DNA of 64,000 nt from an uncultured Lachnospiraceae bacterium (GTDB lineage Bacteria > Bacillota > Clostridia > Lachnospirales > Lachnospiraceae). The translations under genes and the position numbers were made by a program. Below are positions 55,041 to 63,504 of the stretch, piece by piece. Positions within the stretch are counted from its first letter, which is position 1, and every line of letters begins with the position of its first letter. The stretch lies in assembly GCA_934364805.1 (NCBI GenBank), contig CAKRMH010000002.1, forward strand, positions 160,808 through 224,807. The letters run 5' to 3'. The notes under the pieces are model-generated. The model did not search any database. It saw only the letters and a list, made by a program, of their open reading frames with translations, and was not told where the DNA came from.

Positions 55041-55771
55041 ATCTGATAACCTCTTTTCGTAATCAGCTTTCCATTCACGATCTCAGACTGGGAATTACCG
55101 ATAAAAACTGTAGTAAACATATTTACTGTGCAATCCCGTAGTTCCCGGATCGTACAGGTATGTGCTTTCGTTCCTTCTCTTCCGATATTCTCCACATATC
55201 CGCAGGCGCGCTCCGGCTCTACTCCGTTATTCATCAGGATATCACACGCCTTCTGCAGATAATCTGCCCGCTTATGGCTGGACGGATTATAGATTGCCAT
55301 TGCAAAATCGCCCATTGCAGCTGCAATCAGGCGTTTTTCAATGCGTTCCCACGGTGTCAGAAGATCGCTTAAACTGATCACACAGAAATCATGGTTTAAA
55401 GGCGCACCAAGCACCGCTGCACCGCTGCTTGCGGCCGTAATTCCAGGGATCACCACAAGCTCTGTCTCCGGCTCTTCTTTGCCCAGTTCAAAAAGCAGGG
55501 AAGCCATTCCATAGATTCCCGCATCTCCACTGCATACCATAGAGACCGTTTTTCCTTTTTTGGCTTCCTCAAAACACATCTGACAGCGTCTGGTCTCCTG
55601 ACGCATCGGTGTGGAAAGAAATTCCTTGCCGGAAAAACGTTCTCCTAAAAGGTTCAGATAGACCGGATATCCAATGATCACATCGCTTTCTTCGAGTGCA
55701 CGGATCGCCTGAGCCGTCATCATCTCCTCTTTTCCTGGTCCCATTCCAACAATATAAATTCGGTTTTTCAT
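55037..55771 (-). CDS. cbiH: Precorrin-3B/cobalt-factor III C17-methyltransferase
   Basis: 244 residues: tetrapyrrole methylase with IYIVGMGPGKEEMMTAQA, CSGDAGIYGMASLLFE and VVIPGITAASSGAAVLGAPL, characteristic of CbiH/CobJ. It carries out C17 methylation and ring contraction. No extra Fe-S domain is fused. It overlaps cbiG and the CbiJET gene by 4 bp each. Confidence 0.94.
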   Translation of the reverse strand: MKNRIYIVGMGPGKEEMMTAQAIRALEESDVIIGYPVYLNLLGERFSGKEFLSTPMRQETRRCQMCFEEAKKGKTVSMVCSGDAGIYGMASLLFELGKEEPETELVVIPGITAASSGAAVLGAPLNHDFCVISLSDLLTPWERIEKRLIAAAMGDFAMAIYNPSSHKRADYLQKACDILMNNGVEPERACGYVENIGREGTKAHTCTIRELRDCTVNMFTTVFIGNSQSEIVNGKLITKRGYQI

Positions 55772-56769
55772 GTATTCTGCTTCCTCTCTTTCCTCTCACC
55801 GCTTTGCGCTTTTTCCAGTACCAGCCGGTCATCTCCACCCGTTTTCAGATGCCACGGTGCGTAGGCAACTGCCAGTGTCATTCCATTTTCAGCTGTCTTG
55901 TGCAGGATGAGCCTGCCTTCCGCTCCTGCTTCTGCCATTGCAGCCCGCTCACAGACATTTCCAACACCAACATTATTTTTTACAAAATCAGATTCCACGA
56001 ACCATCCACGAACCTTTTCCAGCTGTTCCGCCGAAAACGTAACAAATGGCAGCCGGTTGGCATTGGCAAACCGCAAAATCCCCTCTTCATCCTTCTTCCG
56101 GTCGATCGATGCCACCGCACGGACATCCTGCATCGAAACGGCGATCTTTTTCAGCTCTTTATCCACAAAGTCCCGGATCTCTTCGTATGCTTTTCCACGA
56201 CGACACCCGATACCAAGTACATATTCCTTTGGTTTCAGTCGGAGGATTCCATTGGAAAGCTGCTCGTCGTCGGCTGCGATCACAATATCCACCATTTCTC
56301 CTTTTAAAACCTTAGAAGAAACTCTTGCAATTCCGTCTTTGTCTAAAATGGACAGATTCTGTCTTTTTGCAAACACATCCACCGCAAACGTCTCATGGAC
56401 ATCCGTTGCTGTTGTGATCACTGGAACTGCGCCAGCCTGATGGGCGATCCGCTCCGCCAGTTCATTGGCACCACCCATGTGCCCCGATAAAATGGGAATC
56501 ACAAAAAGTCCGGTTTCATCCATGACAATGACCGGACTATCTGTTAATTTATCTTTGATCCACGGAGCAATCATGCGCACGGCAATTCCGCATGCCCCGA
56601 CAAAAACAATCGCTCTTTTCTCCCGGAACTGTTCTCCTGTCCAGGCTTTGACATCCATAACCTGATCCTTTTTTGAAAAAAGAAGTACTTTCTCAGGAGT
56701 CCAGCTGCCAAACACGGTCCGGGAAAGCTGTTTTCCCTTATCCGTAAAACTGATTACACTGATCTCCAT
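55768..56769 (-). CDS. cbiG: Cobalt-precorrin-5A hydrolase
   Basis: 333 residues: N-terminal, central and C-terminal CbiG domains (MEISVISFTDKGKQLSRTV; VFVGACGIAVRMIAPWIKD; GIGCRRGKAYEEI; VASIDRKKDEEGI). It opens the delta-lactone and releases acetaldehyde, a step specific to the anaerobic pathway. I chose ATG at 56769 as the family's natural start; an in-frame GTG at 56778 overlaps the cbiF stop. Confidence 0.94.
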   Translation of the reverse strand: MEISVISFTDKGKQLSRTVFGSWTPEKVLLFSKKDQVMDVKAWTGEQFREKRAIVFVGACGIAVRMIAPWIKDKLTDSPVIVMDETGLFVIPILSGHMGGANELAERIAHQAGAVPVITTATDVHETFAVDVFAKRQNLSILDKDGIARVSSKVLKGEMVDIVIAADDEQLSNGILRLKPKEYVLGIGCRRGKAYEEIRDFVDKELKKIAVSMQDVRAVASIDRKKDEEGILRFANANRLPFVTFSAEQLEKVRGWFVESDFVKNNVGVGNVCERAAMAEAGAEGRLILHKTAENGMTLAVAYAPWHLKTGGDDRLVLEKAQSGERKERKQNT

Positions 56770-56774
56770 GCTTT

Positions 56775-57533
56775 TCACTCTTTCGCTTTACGGTATTCTG
56801 TGCTGAAATCCGGCGCATAAAGCCGCGATCTGTCATAGTGCTGATGTGCAATGACATCACCCACTAACACCAGCGCTGTCTTTGTGATCCCATGCTCCTC
56901 TGCCACACTGGCAAGCGTTTCCACCGTACAGATATATGCTTCTTCCTCCGGCCATGTCGCCTTATACACAAGTGCAGCCGGCGTACCCGGCTCATATCCG
57001 CCCTGGATCAGCCTCCTGCCAAGTTCTTCCAGCATTCCGGTGCTCAGATAGATTGCCATGGACGCGTGATGAGCCGCAAAACTTTCAATGCTCTCCTTCT
57101 TTGGAACCTTTGTGCGTCCCTCCATACGGGTGATGATCAGCGACTGTGATACCTCCGGCAGCGTGTATTCCAGATTCAGACTGGACGCTGCACCAAAACA
57201 CGCACTGACCCCGGGACAGCTTTCATATGTGATTCCTTTCTCATCCAGAATGTCCATCTGTTCACGGACGGCTCCATATATACTTGGTTCACCTGTATGA
57301 AGGCGGACTGTAATCCAGCCTTTTTGCTCAGCTTCCTCCATTACTGCAATCACTTCTTCCAGAGTCATCTTCGCACTGTTATAGATCTCACAGTCTGCTC
57401 CGGCGTATGACAGCAGTTCCGGATTGACGAGCGATCCGGCATAGATGATCACATCCGCCTTTTCCAAAAGACGCATGCCTCTGACTGTGATCAGATCCGC
57501 CGCTCCGGAACCAGCTCCTACAAAATAAACCAT
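56775..57533 (-). CDS. cbiF: Cobalt-precorrin-4 C11-methyltransferase
   Basis: 252 residues: VYFVGAGSGAADLITVRGMR, YAGSLVNPELL, RLHTGEPSIYGAVREQMD and ALVYKATWPEEE are CbiF/CobM signatures. It methylates C11. It is the first gene of the cobalamin block; the 66-bp gap upstream shows only a weak promoter (TTGAAT, about 16 bp, CTAATC) and no cobalamin riboswitch. ATG at 57533 has AGAGGAACGG. Confidence 0.95.
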   Translation of the reverse strand: MVYFVGAGSGAADLITVRGMRLLEKADVIIYAGSLVNPELLSYAGADCEIYNSAKMTLEEVIAVMEEAEQKGWITVRLHTGEPSIYGAVREQMDILDEKGITYESCPGVSACFGAASSLNLEYTLPEVSQSLIITRMEGRTKVPKKESIESFAAHHASMAIYLSTGMLEELGRRLIQGGYEPGTPAALVYKATWPEEEAYICTVETLASVAEEHGITKTALVLVGDVIAHQHYDRSRLYAPDFSTEYRKAKE

Positions 57534-57599
57534 ATCCGTTCCTCTTTCTCATATCTTATCCCTTACAGATTAGCATACATCCGCTCTTCATTCAATCTT

Positions 57600-57944
57600 T
57601 TACTGGATAAATCCCAGCTCCCGAAGCATTTCCATATAGGCGGTCAGCCGGTCATAAAGCGGGTCAGCTTTCTGTCCAAACTCTCTTTTCACCTCCATTG
57701 CAATCTCGTAAACGGATCTTGTCCCATCGAATTTCATCCAGACAAAACTTCCTATTTTATCCAGATGCAGTTGTGTTTTCTCCGGCTTTTTGATCAGTTT
57801 CTGTGCGATCCGGTTAAAAAAGCCTTTATTTTCCACAATAAGCGTGACATCTCCTTTTTCATCGCAGTCCCACTCTATCGCAGCGGCATGGCAGAATACA
57901 TGATCCAGATAATTCTCTTTTTGCTTTTTTATCCTTTTACTCAT
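57600..57944 (-). CDS. PqqD-family protein
   Basis: 114 residues. After a Lys-rich start (MSKRIKKQKENYLDHV) the PqqD core is clear: VTLIVENKGFFNRIAQKL, LDKIGSFVWMKFDGTRSVYE and a helix ending MLRELGFIQ. PqqD domains hold precursor peptides for radical-SAM enzymes, but no such enzyme or precursor is in the window. The start at 57944 overlaps the OPT gene's 3' end by 8 bp; GTG at 57953 is an alternative. Confidence 0.85.
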   Translation of the reverse strand: MSKRIKKQKENYLDHVFCHAAAIEWDCDEKGDVTLIVENKGFFNRIAQKLIKKPEKTQLHLDKIGSFVWMKFDGTRSVYEIAMEVKREFGQKADPLYDRLTAYMEMLRELGFIQ

Positions 57945-59856
57945 TTTTTTCACATGCTTTCTGATTTCCTTTTGTATGGAATGCTGCTTTCTGAATCAGA
58001 AATACACTTACTATGAGCAGAACAATGCCTCCCCAGATTCCAGTATCCACCACTCCGGACAGATCGATCCTGTCTGCAGCACCAAACACTGCAAAAAGCG
58101 CCAGAAGGATTCCTACAAGGCCTTCCCCGGCGATCATTCCCGAGCAGAATAATATTCCCCGGTTTGTGACATCTTTTCTTATCTTTTCATCCTGTAACTT
58201 CTTTTTGCTGACGTACAGGCGCACCAGTCCTCCAGCCATAATGCAGGAGCTCAGTTCCAGTGGCAGATAAAGTCCGATTGCAACCGGAAGCACAGCAATT
58301 CCAAGGATCTCTACAACAATGGCAATAAATGCACCAATGATCACAAGTGCCCATGGCAGATTGCCATCCATTACTCCTTCTACAATCATTTTCATCAGGA
58401 TTGCCTGCGGTGCAGAAAGTTCTTCCGAACCAAATCCCCATGCCATGCTGAGCAGATAAAGCACGCCACCGATCGTGACTGCGGCAACCAGTGTTCCGAT
58501 GATCTCACCGATCTGCTGTTTTTTCGGCGTGGCTCCTAAAATATATCCAGTCTTCAGATCCTGCGAAGTATCTCCTGCCATACATGCGATAATGCAGATC
58601 ACTGATCCGATCGCAATTGCCCCCTGCATCCCATGTATACCGGTATCTCCGGACATTTTAAGCAGAAGTGTTGCAAAAAGCAGCGTTGCAATCGCCATTC
58701 CTGATACCGGGTTATTGCTGCTCCCCACAAGACCTACCATTTTTGAGGAAACCGTTGCAAAGAAAAAGCCAAAAAGCACGATCATAACTGCACCGGCTAT
58801 GGAAACTGGTATAGACGGCACAAGCCAAATCACAAGTACGAGTAATGTAATCATTCCGATCACTGTCCTCATGCTGAGATCACGTCCTGTGCGTTGTGTC
58901 ATGTCCCCATGTCCTGTTCGAAGAGATCGGACTGCTTCCCGGAACGTTGAAACAATTAGCGGAAGTGACTTCACCAGACTGATCATTCCGCCAGCAGCCA
59001 CCGCTCCTGCTCCAATATACCGGATATACAGGCTCCATATCTTAGCGGCACCGCCGGCCTCATATATCTGTCCAATTGTCGCTATTCCCGGATATATCGT
59101 ATTATGATATCCAAATATTACAATTGCCGGGATTAAAACAAGCCAGCCAAGAATGCCTCCTGCGAACATATAAGAAGCTATTCTCGGTCCGCAGATATAT
59201 CCGACTCCGATCAATGCCGGATAAACTTCTGTTGCAATTTCCGTTTTCAGGGCATGAATACGCATCGTTACAACTCCCGGAATGATCTTAAGTCCATCTA
59301 CCACAAATTTGATTCCTGCGGCAATCCCCATTCCTGCAAAAACCGTGCTCCCGCCAGAGCCTTTTTCTTCCCCTGCGAGTAATACTTCTGCGCACGCAGT
59401 TCCCTCCGGATATGGAAGGACTCCGTGTTCCTGAACGACCAGCGCATTGCGAAGCGGGACCATAAAAAAGACGCCAAGCAATCCTCCGCAGGTTGCAATT
59501 ACTGCAATCTCCAGAATTCCCGGTGTCTCGACCTTTCCTTCTGATGCCCATAAAAATAACACAGGAAGCGTAAAAATCGCTCCTGCCGCCAGGGATTCTC
59601 CCGCTGAGCCAATAGTCTGGACCATATTGCTCTCAAGAATCGAATCTTTCTTTAAGATCAGGCGGATCACTCCCATCGAGACCACAGCCGCCGGAATCGA
59701 AGCAGATACGGTCATTCCAACACGCAGCCCCAGATATGCGTTTGCCGCTCCAAAAACAATCGCAAGAACGATTCCGGTAATGACCGAAGCAGCAGTAAGT
59801 TCCGGAGTAACTTTGTCTGCTGGAATATATGGTTTAAAAGTCTCTTGATTCTTCAT
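57937..59856 (-). CDS. OPT family oligopeptide transporter
   Basis: About 639 residues with roughly fifteen membrane helices, OPT superfamily (PF03169). Typical motifs are FGAANAYLGLRVGMTVSASI near the N-terminus, ALVVQEHGVLPYPEGTACAE and NPVSGMAIATLL. Bacterial OPT proteins take up peptides or metal chelates; the substrate is unknown. ATG at 59856 has a perfect AAAAGGAGG; the frame open to 59916 has no RBS. A palindromic element sits directly upstream. Confidence 0.93.
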   Translation of the reverse strand: MKNQETFKPYIPADKVTPELTAASVITGIVLAIVFGAANAYLGLRVGMTVSASIPAAVVSMGVIRLILKKDSILESNMVQTIGSAGESLAAGAIFTLPVLFLWASEGKVETPGILEIAVIATCGGLLGVFFMVPLRNALVVQEHGVLPYPEGTACAEVLLAGEEKGSGGSTVFAGMGIAAGIKFVVDGLKIIPGVVTMRIHALKTEIATEVYPALIGVGYICGPRIASYMFAGGILGWLVLIPAIVIFGYHNTIYPGIATIGQIYEAGGAAKIWSLYIRYIGAGAVAAGGMISLVKSLPLIVSTFREAVRSLRTGHGDMTQRTGRDLSMRTVIGMITLLVLVIWLVPSIPVSIAGAVMIVLFGFFFATVSSKMVGLVGSSNNPVSGMAIATLLFATLLLKMSGDTGIHGMQGAIAIGSVICIIACMAGDTSQDLKTGYILGATPKKQQIGEIIGTLVAAVTIGGVLYLLSMAWGFGSEELSAPQAILMKMIVEGVMDGNLPWALVIIGAFIAIVVEILGIAVLPVAIGLYLPLELSSCIMAGGLVRLYVSKKKLQDEKIRKDVTNRGILFCSGMIAGEGLVGILLALFAVFGAADRIDLSGVVDTGIWGGIVLLIVSVFLIQKAAFHTKGNQKACEKNE

Positions 59857-59869
59857 AAAACCTCCTTTT

Positions 59870-59974
59870 AGTATGATTAGGGTGTCAAAAAGTAGTTTTA
59901 ATTTTGGAACATGCAATTACACAAAGCAGTGCCTATTATGTTGAAAGCTACCTTTTGACACCCTAATCCTACTA
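59870..59974. mobile_element. MITE-like palindrome with GGGTGTCAAAA inverted repeats
   Basis: Nearly perfect terminal inverted repeats of 21 bp (59875-59895 with 59948-59968, one mismatch), extending to 26-27 bp through TAGTA/TACTA, enclose about 52 bp of unrelated DNA with no ORF. The size (95-105 bp) and long terminal repeats suggest a miniature inverted-repeat element. It could instead act as a hairpin in the OPT gene leader. Confidence 0.5.
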
Positions 59975-60486
59975 TATTCTAGCAGATGCATTTTTCTCCG
60001 CCTAGTGATGGTTTCTGGATAAAATACCATTTCCTGGATTCTTAATCCGGGCACTTGTAGTGCGATTTTGTGAAATGAAATTCCAGGAAAATATATATAA
60101 AATTATAGAGAGAACCGATTTACAAAATGCTTATTTTTTGTAACTTGGGAGAGAATTAGAATTTCTTAACTCCCTTTTTGCAAAAGTGTGTCTGATGCAT
60201 ACTAACTCATAATTATACGAAACACCACTCTTTTATTCATTTTCTATTCATTTCTTACTAATGGGTATTCATTTTTACTCTAAATTGTCGTGAAAATTAT
60301 TAGAATGGAATTTTAGAAAGGCCATCTCACTTGGGTGGCGAGGTAGCCTTTTCAATTTGCCTCCCTTTTCGGAATAATGTTCCCATTACTTAAAACTCTA
60401 AGTAAAATGCATATTTACACATGGGTTCATTGAATCTGAACTTACCTAATGGTTATTTAAACTTGAAGTTATAGTTTTCCTTACTT
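59975..60486. other. AT-rich intergenic region with nested hairpins
   Basis: About 510 bp with no supported gene. It holds a nested palindrome (TTTCCTGGA at 60030-60038 with TCCAGGAAA at 60082-60090, plus an inner GGATT-CTT-AATCC hairpin) and a terminator-like stem on the plus strand at about 60318-60355 followed by TTTTC. No gene is seen upstream of that terminator on the plus strand, so it may be left from lost DNA. Confidence 0.45.
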
Positions 60487-60660
60487 CTATAAATCTTCAT
60501 CTTCTTCATCTTCTTCATCTTCTTTATTTTTTTTTCGTTTACTGCTACGTGAACTATCTATTCCTGCTCCAACGGCTACACCGATAGCAATTCCCAAAGG
60601 AAGATTATCTAAGGCAGTTCCAAATGCAACACCTAAACATAAACCAATTGCCATATACAT
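60487..60660 (-). CDS. Glycine-zipper mini-protein with acidic tail
   Basis: 57 residues. The N-terminal half is a glycine-zipper hydrophobic hairpin (MAIGLCLGVAFGTAL, turn DNLP, LGIAIGVAVGAGI), followed by SSRSSKRKKNK and a Glu/Asp tail encoded by a near-perfect 9-bp repeat. The start ATG at 60660 has GGAGGTG at good distance, and the reading frame is free of rare features. Similar short glycine-zipper proteins are common unknowns in Firmicutes and are probably membrane-associated. A GC-rich hairpin lies upstream (about 60693-60732). Confidence 0.7.
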   Translation of the reverse strand: MYMAIGLCLGVAFGTALDNLPLGIAIGVAVGAGIDSSRSSKRKKNKEDEEDEEDEDL

Positions 60661-60888
60661 AATAACACCTCCATAAATTCCGATTGAACAAAATCGCTGC
60701 GCGATGGCCTACCAAGGCGGTGGCGCAGTTTTATTTTTATTAAAATAGCAGTGGAATTACTTTTCATAATCCATTATTGTTAAGTTACCACACGAAACAA
60801 CTGAACTAAGAAAGCTCCACTGCCTATGATAAGAATAACATTTTCCAGTCTATTCCGCAATCGGAATTATGACGCTAATGCACCTCCG

Positions 60889-60935
60889 AATAGGTAGATG
60901 TAATTATTAATACTACTTATTCTGGAGGTTTTATT
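60889..60935 (+). promoter_or_regulatory. Hairpin enclosing the integrase ribosome binding site
   Basis: CCTCCGAATAGGTAG at about 60892 pairs with CTACTTATTCTGGAGG ending at about 60928, with one bulge. The GGAGG arm is the RBS of the integrase at 60936, so the structure should limit its translation when transcribed from outside. Confidence 0.5.
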
Positions 60936-61784
60936 ATGTATAAAGATATTTTTGAATCCATCCGCAATGAAGCGGAAAAACGTAACCTGCGTGAAAGAAC
61001 TATTCAACTGTATTGCTCTGATGTCAGTTACTTCCTTCGTTGGATTGGAAAAAATGTTTCTGATCTTACACTTGAAGATGCGGAAAGTTTTCTTACTGCC
61101 AAACGTCTGGAAGGAAGGTCTCCTGAAACTCACAATCACTATCGGTCTGCAATCAAGTTCTTATATAAAAAGGTGCTGAAGACTGTCTGGGATGATGACA
61201 CTGTTCCAGCTATGAAAAGAGAGCGTAATCTTCCTGCCGTTCTGTCCCGCGATGAAATAAATGCAATCATTGACGCCACTCCGAATCTGAAACATAAAGC
61301 GATTATTGCAACTATGTATTCTTCCGGATTACGTGTATCGGAGGTCGTTCATCTCCATTATGATGACATTTCCCGTACCAACATGACAATTCATGTTCGT
61401 GAAACCAAAGGCAGAATTGACAGGTATACGATTCTGTCTCAAAAAAATTTAGACCTTCTCACTGAGTATTGGTACAAATGTGGTCGCCCTAAAGATATCC
61501 TTTTTCCAAGTTCCTGGACCGGTGGATATCTTGATATAACCGGTGTTAACCAGTTCTTTAAGAAAAGTGCTAAACTCGCCGGCATTACCCGTCATGTTTC
61601 CTCTCATGCGTGCCGTCATAGTTTTGCCAGCCACTTATTCGAAAGTGGCACAGATATAAAATATATCCAGTCACTTCTGGGACATGTTGATCCTCGCTCT
61701 ACAGATGTTTACCTTCATGTGAGCAACAAGACACTTCTTGGAATCCGCAGCCCGTTCGACAACCCGGAAGGTGGTGAATCATGA
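60936..61784 (+). CDS. Tyrosine recombinase of an IS91-type unit
   Basis: 282 residues. N-terminal SAM-like core-binding domain (RTIQLYCSDVSYFLRWI) and C-terminal catalytic domain with the Arg in SSGLRVSEV, HxxR in SHACRHSFASHLF and the Tyr in STDVYLHVSNK. It cuts and joins DNA by a 3'-phosphotyrosyl link. The stop overlaps the transposase start by 4 bp (ATGA), so both form one unit; such pairs are known for some IS91-like elements. ATG at 60936 follows GGAGG. Codon use is like the nearby accessory genes. Confidence 0.93.
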   Translation: MYKDIFESIRNEAEKRNLRERTIQLYCSDVSYFLRWIGKNVSDLTLEDAESFLTAKRLEGRSPETHNHYRSAIKFLYKKVLKTVWDDDTVPAMKRERNLPAVLSRDEINAIIDATPNLKHKAIIATMYSSGLRVSEVVHLHYDDISRTNMTIHVRETKGRIDRYTILSQKNLDLLTEYWYKCGRPKDILFPSSWTGGYLDITGVNQFFKKSAKLAGITRHVSSHACRHSFASHLFESGTDIKYIQSLLGHVDPRSTDVYLHVSNKTLLGIRSPFDNPEGGES

Positions 61785-62956
61785 GTAAGGATTGTACGAT
61801 TCAGGATGTTTTTCATCGTTTTTATTCATCTTTTGAATCCACACATAGTATTTCTCCCGCTCAGCGAAAGGCCGCTTATCACATCATGAATTGCAAAACC
61901 GGCGCCTTTGGTGTGAATGTAAGCGTATGCGAGGACTGCGGCTGCATGTCAGTCCACTATAACTCCTGCCGTGACAGATGCTGTCCTATGTGTCAGGAGT
62001 TTCCAAAAGAAAAATGGGTAGATGCACGGCGTGAGGATATCTTAGATGCTCCTTATTTCCATGTGGTTTTTACAGTTCCGGAAGAACTTAATCCCATTAT
62101 CTACAGCAACCAGAAATTCTTATACACTGCTCTTTATCATGCGGCTTCAGATACTCTCAGTGAACTTGCTGCTGATTGTAAATATCTTGGGACTGATATC
62201 GGCTATATCTGTATCCTCCATACATGGGGAAGTACCATGAATTTTCATCCTCATATCCATGCGATTGTTCTTGGTGGAGGGCTGGATGTGAAAAATCATT
62301 GGAAAGACAACGGGAAAGAGTTTTTTCTTCCGATTAAGGTGATCTCCAAAATATTTCGTGGAAAATATATGGCTGAACTTAAGCAACTCTGGGAAAATGA
62401 CAGGCTTGAATTTCATGGATCGGCTGCACCTTACAAAAACTACTATACTTTCAAGGAATTGTTAAATACCTGCTATGCAAAGGAATGGATTCCTTATTGC
62501 AAGAAACCATTTGACGGTGCCGAATCTGTCATCAGATACCTTGGAAAATACACCCACCGGATTGCTATCAGCAACTACCGTATCAAAGACATGACAGAAT
62601 CTACAGTTACATTTTCTGCTAAAGATTACAAAAACCAAGGGCTTTGGAAAGAGATCACCATATCCGGCGAGGAATTTATCCGTCGATTTTTAATGCATGT
62701 TCCTCCAAAACGTTTTGTACGTATCAGGCACTATGGTCTTCTTTCATCCAGAAATAAGAAGAAAAAGATTACCCTATGCAGAAACATCCTTGGTTGCAAA
62801 AAATATATTTCCAAGCTGAAAGATATGGATGCACCTGCCATTATCCGTCTTCTTTATAATAAAGATATATGCAAGTGTTCTTCCTGTGGTGGTAAGATTA
62901 TTCCTCTGCCTACAGAACAACATTTTATAAAACCAAAACCACATATGCTCTGTTAA
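61781..62956 (+). CDS. IS91 family transposase (HUH, rolling-circle)
   Basis: 391 residues. N-terminal zinc-binding domain (CEDCGCMSVHYNSC, then CCPMC), the HUH motif HPHIHAIV, and the Y2_Tnp catalytic region with tyrosines in YLGKYTHRIAISNYR. The C-terminus has a CSSCGG knuckle. Full length and free of stops, so it is likely active. It moves by single-strand rolling-circle transfer without target duplication. The hairpin AGCTTCC-TTAG-GGAGGCT at about 62980-62997, just after the gene, may be part of an end sequence; exact ends cannot be fixed here. Confidence 0.92.
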   Translation: MSKDCTIQDVFHRFYSSFESTHSISPAQRKAAYHIMNCKTGAFGVNVSVCEDCGCMSVHYNSCRDRCCPMCQEFPKEKWVDARREDILDAPYFHVVFTVPEELNPIIYSNQKFLYTALYHAASDTLSELAADCKYLGTDIGYICILHTWGSTMNFHPHIHAIVLGGGLDVKNHWKDNGKEFFLPIKVISKIFRGKYMAELKQLWENDRLEFHGSAAPYKNYYTFKELLNTCYAKEWIPYCKKPFDGAESVIRYLGKYTHRIAISNYRIKDMTESTVTFSAKDYKNQGLWKEITISGEEFIRRFLMHVPPKRFVRIRHYGLLSSRNKKKKITLCRNILGCKKYISKLKDMDAPAIIRLLYNKDICKCSSCGGKIIPLPTEQHFIKPKPHMLC

Positions 62957-63048
62957 CGTATCATAACTGTATATTTTTTTAGCTTCCTTAGGGAGGCTTA
63001 TTTCTGGTGTCATAATACAGGACTGAATTATAAATTCTATGTGTTTCT

Positions 63049-63372
63049 ATGTGTACACGCTATCCTATTATAAATAGAGTGTCAGAATTAAAAGTCCATA
63101 TAGAGTTGACGCGCTTTGTTCAACCAGAAAAAATCGAAATTGATGCAAACGAAAGGGCAGTTAATGAAAAGTCTCAATACTGCTTTTTCGTTTGCACCAC
63201 CTTCGATTCTTTCCTTAACGATTTGTATAACAGTAGTCTAACACATGTTGATAAAAAATACTATATACAAACTAATGTCCGTGATTTGTTTTCCATAAAA
63301 AGTTCCTTTCAAAAAATAAATTATATTTTCTATATTGAGGTGTTGAAAAAATGGCTCATAGACATTACCTAA
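63049..63372 (+). CDS. Doubtful ORF in accessory intergenic DNA
   Basis: 107 codons beginning MCTRYPIINRVSELKVHIEL. It has no RBS before the ATG, resembles no family I know, and is AT-rich. It could be the remnant of a gene cut by the IS91-type insertion. The rest of the 62957-63504 gap holds only a small hairpin and an inverted repeat TTGAAATA/TATTTCAA near 63459-63482. Confidence 0.2.
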   Translation: MCTRYPIINRVSELKVHIELTRFVQPEKIEIDANERAVNEKSQYCFFVCTTFDSFLNDLYNSSLTHVDKKYYIQTNVRDLFSIKSSFQKINYIFYIEVLKKWLIDIT

Positions 63373-63504
63373 AGTGTGTACTCATTGCCTTAAATGCGCT
63401 ACTACATGATGTGCAGACGTTAAAATATTTATAGGCACAAGAACAAAAATAGATGGTTTTGAAATAGTCTGAATATTTCAAATATTGTCAGAAAGTAGGT
63501 GCCT

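Noticed and set aside
57534..57599. Search for a cobalamin riboswitch before cbiF.
   Set aside because: The gap is only 66 bp, too short for the aptamer, and no B12-box-like sequence is visible.
60480..60530. CTT/CAT-rich simple repeat considered as a phase-variation tract.
   Set aside because: The 9-bp unit keeps the reading frame of the small glycine-zipper gene, so length changes would not switch it off.
63060..63090. GAGTGTCAGAATTAAAAG, weakly like the MITE end GGGTGTCAAAA.
   Set aside because: Only a partial match, and no second inverted copy is found nearby.
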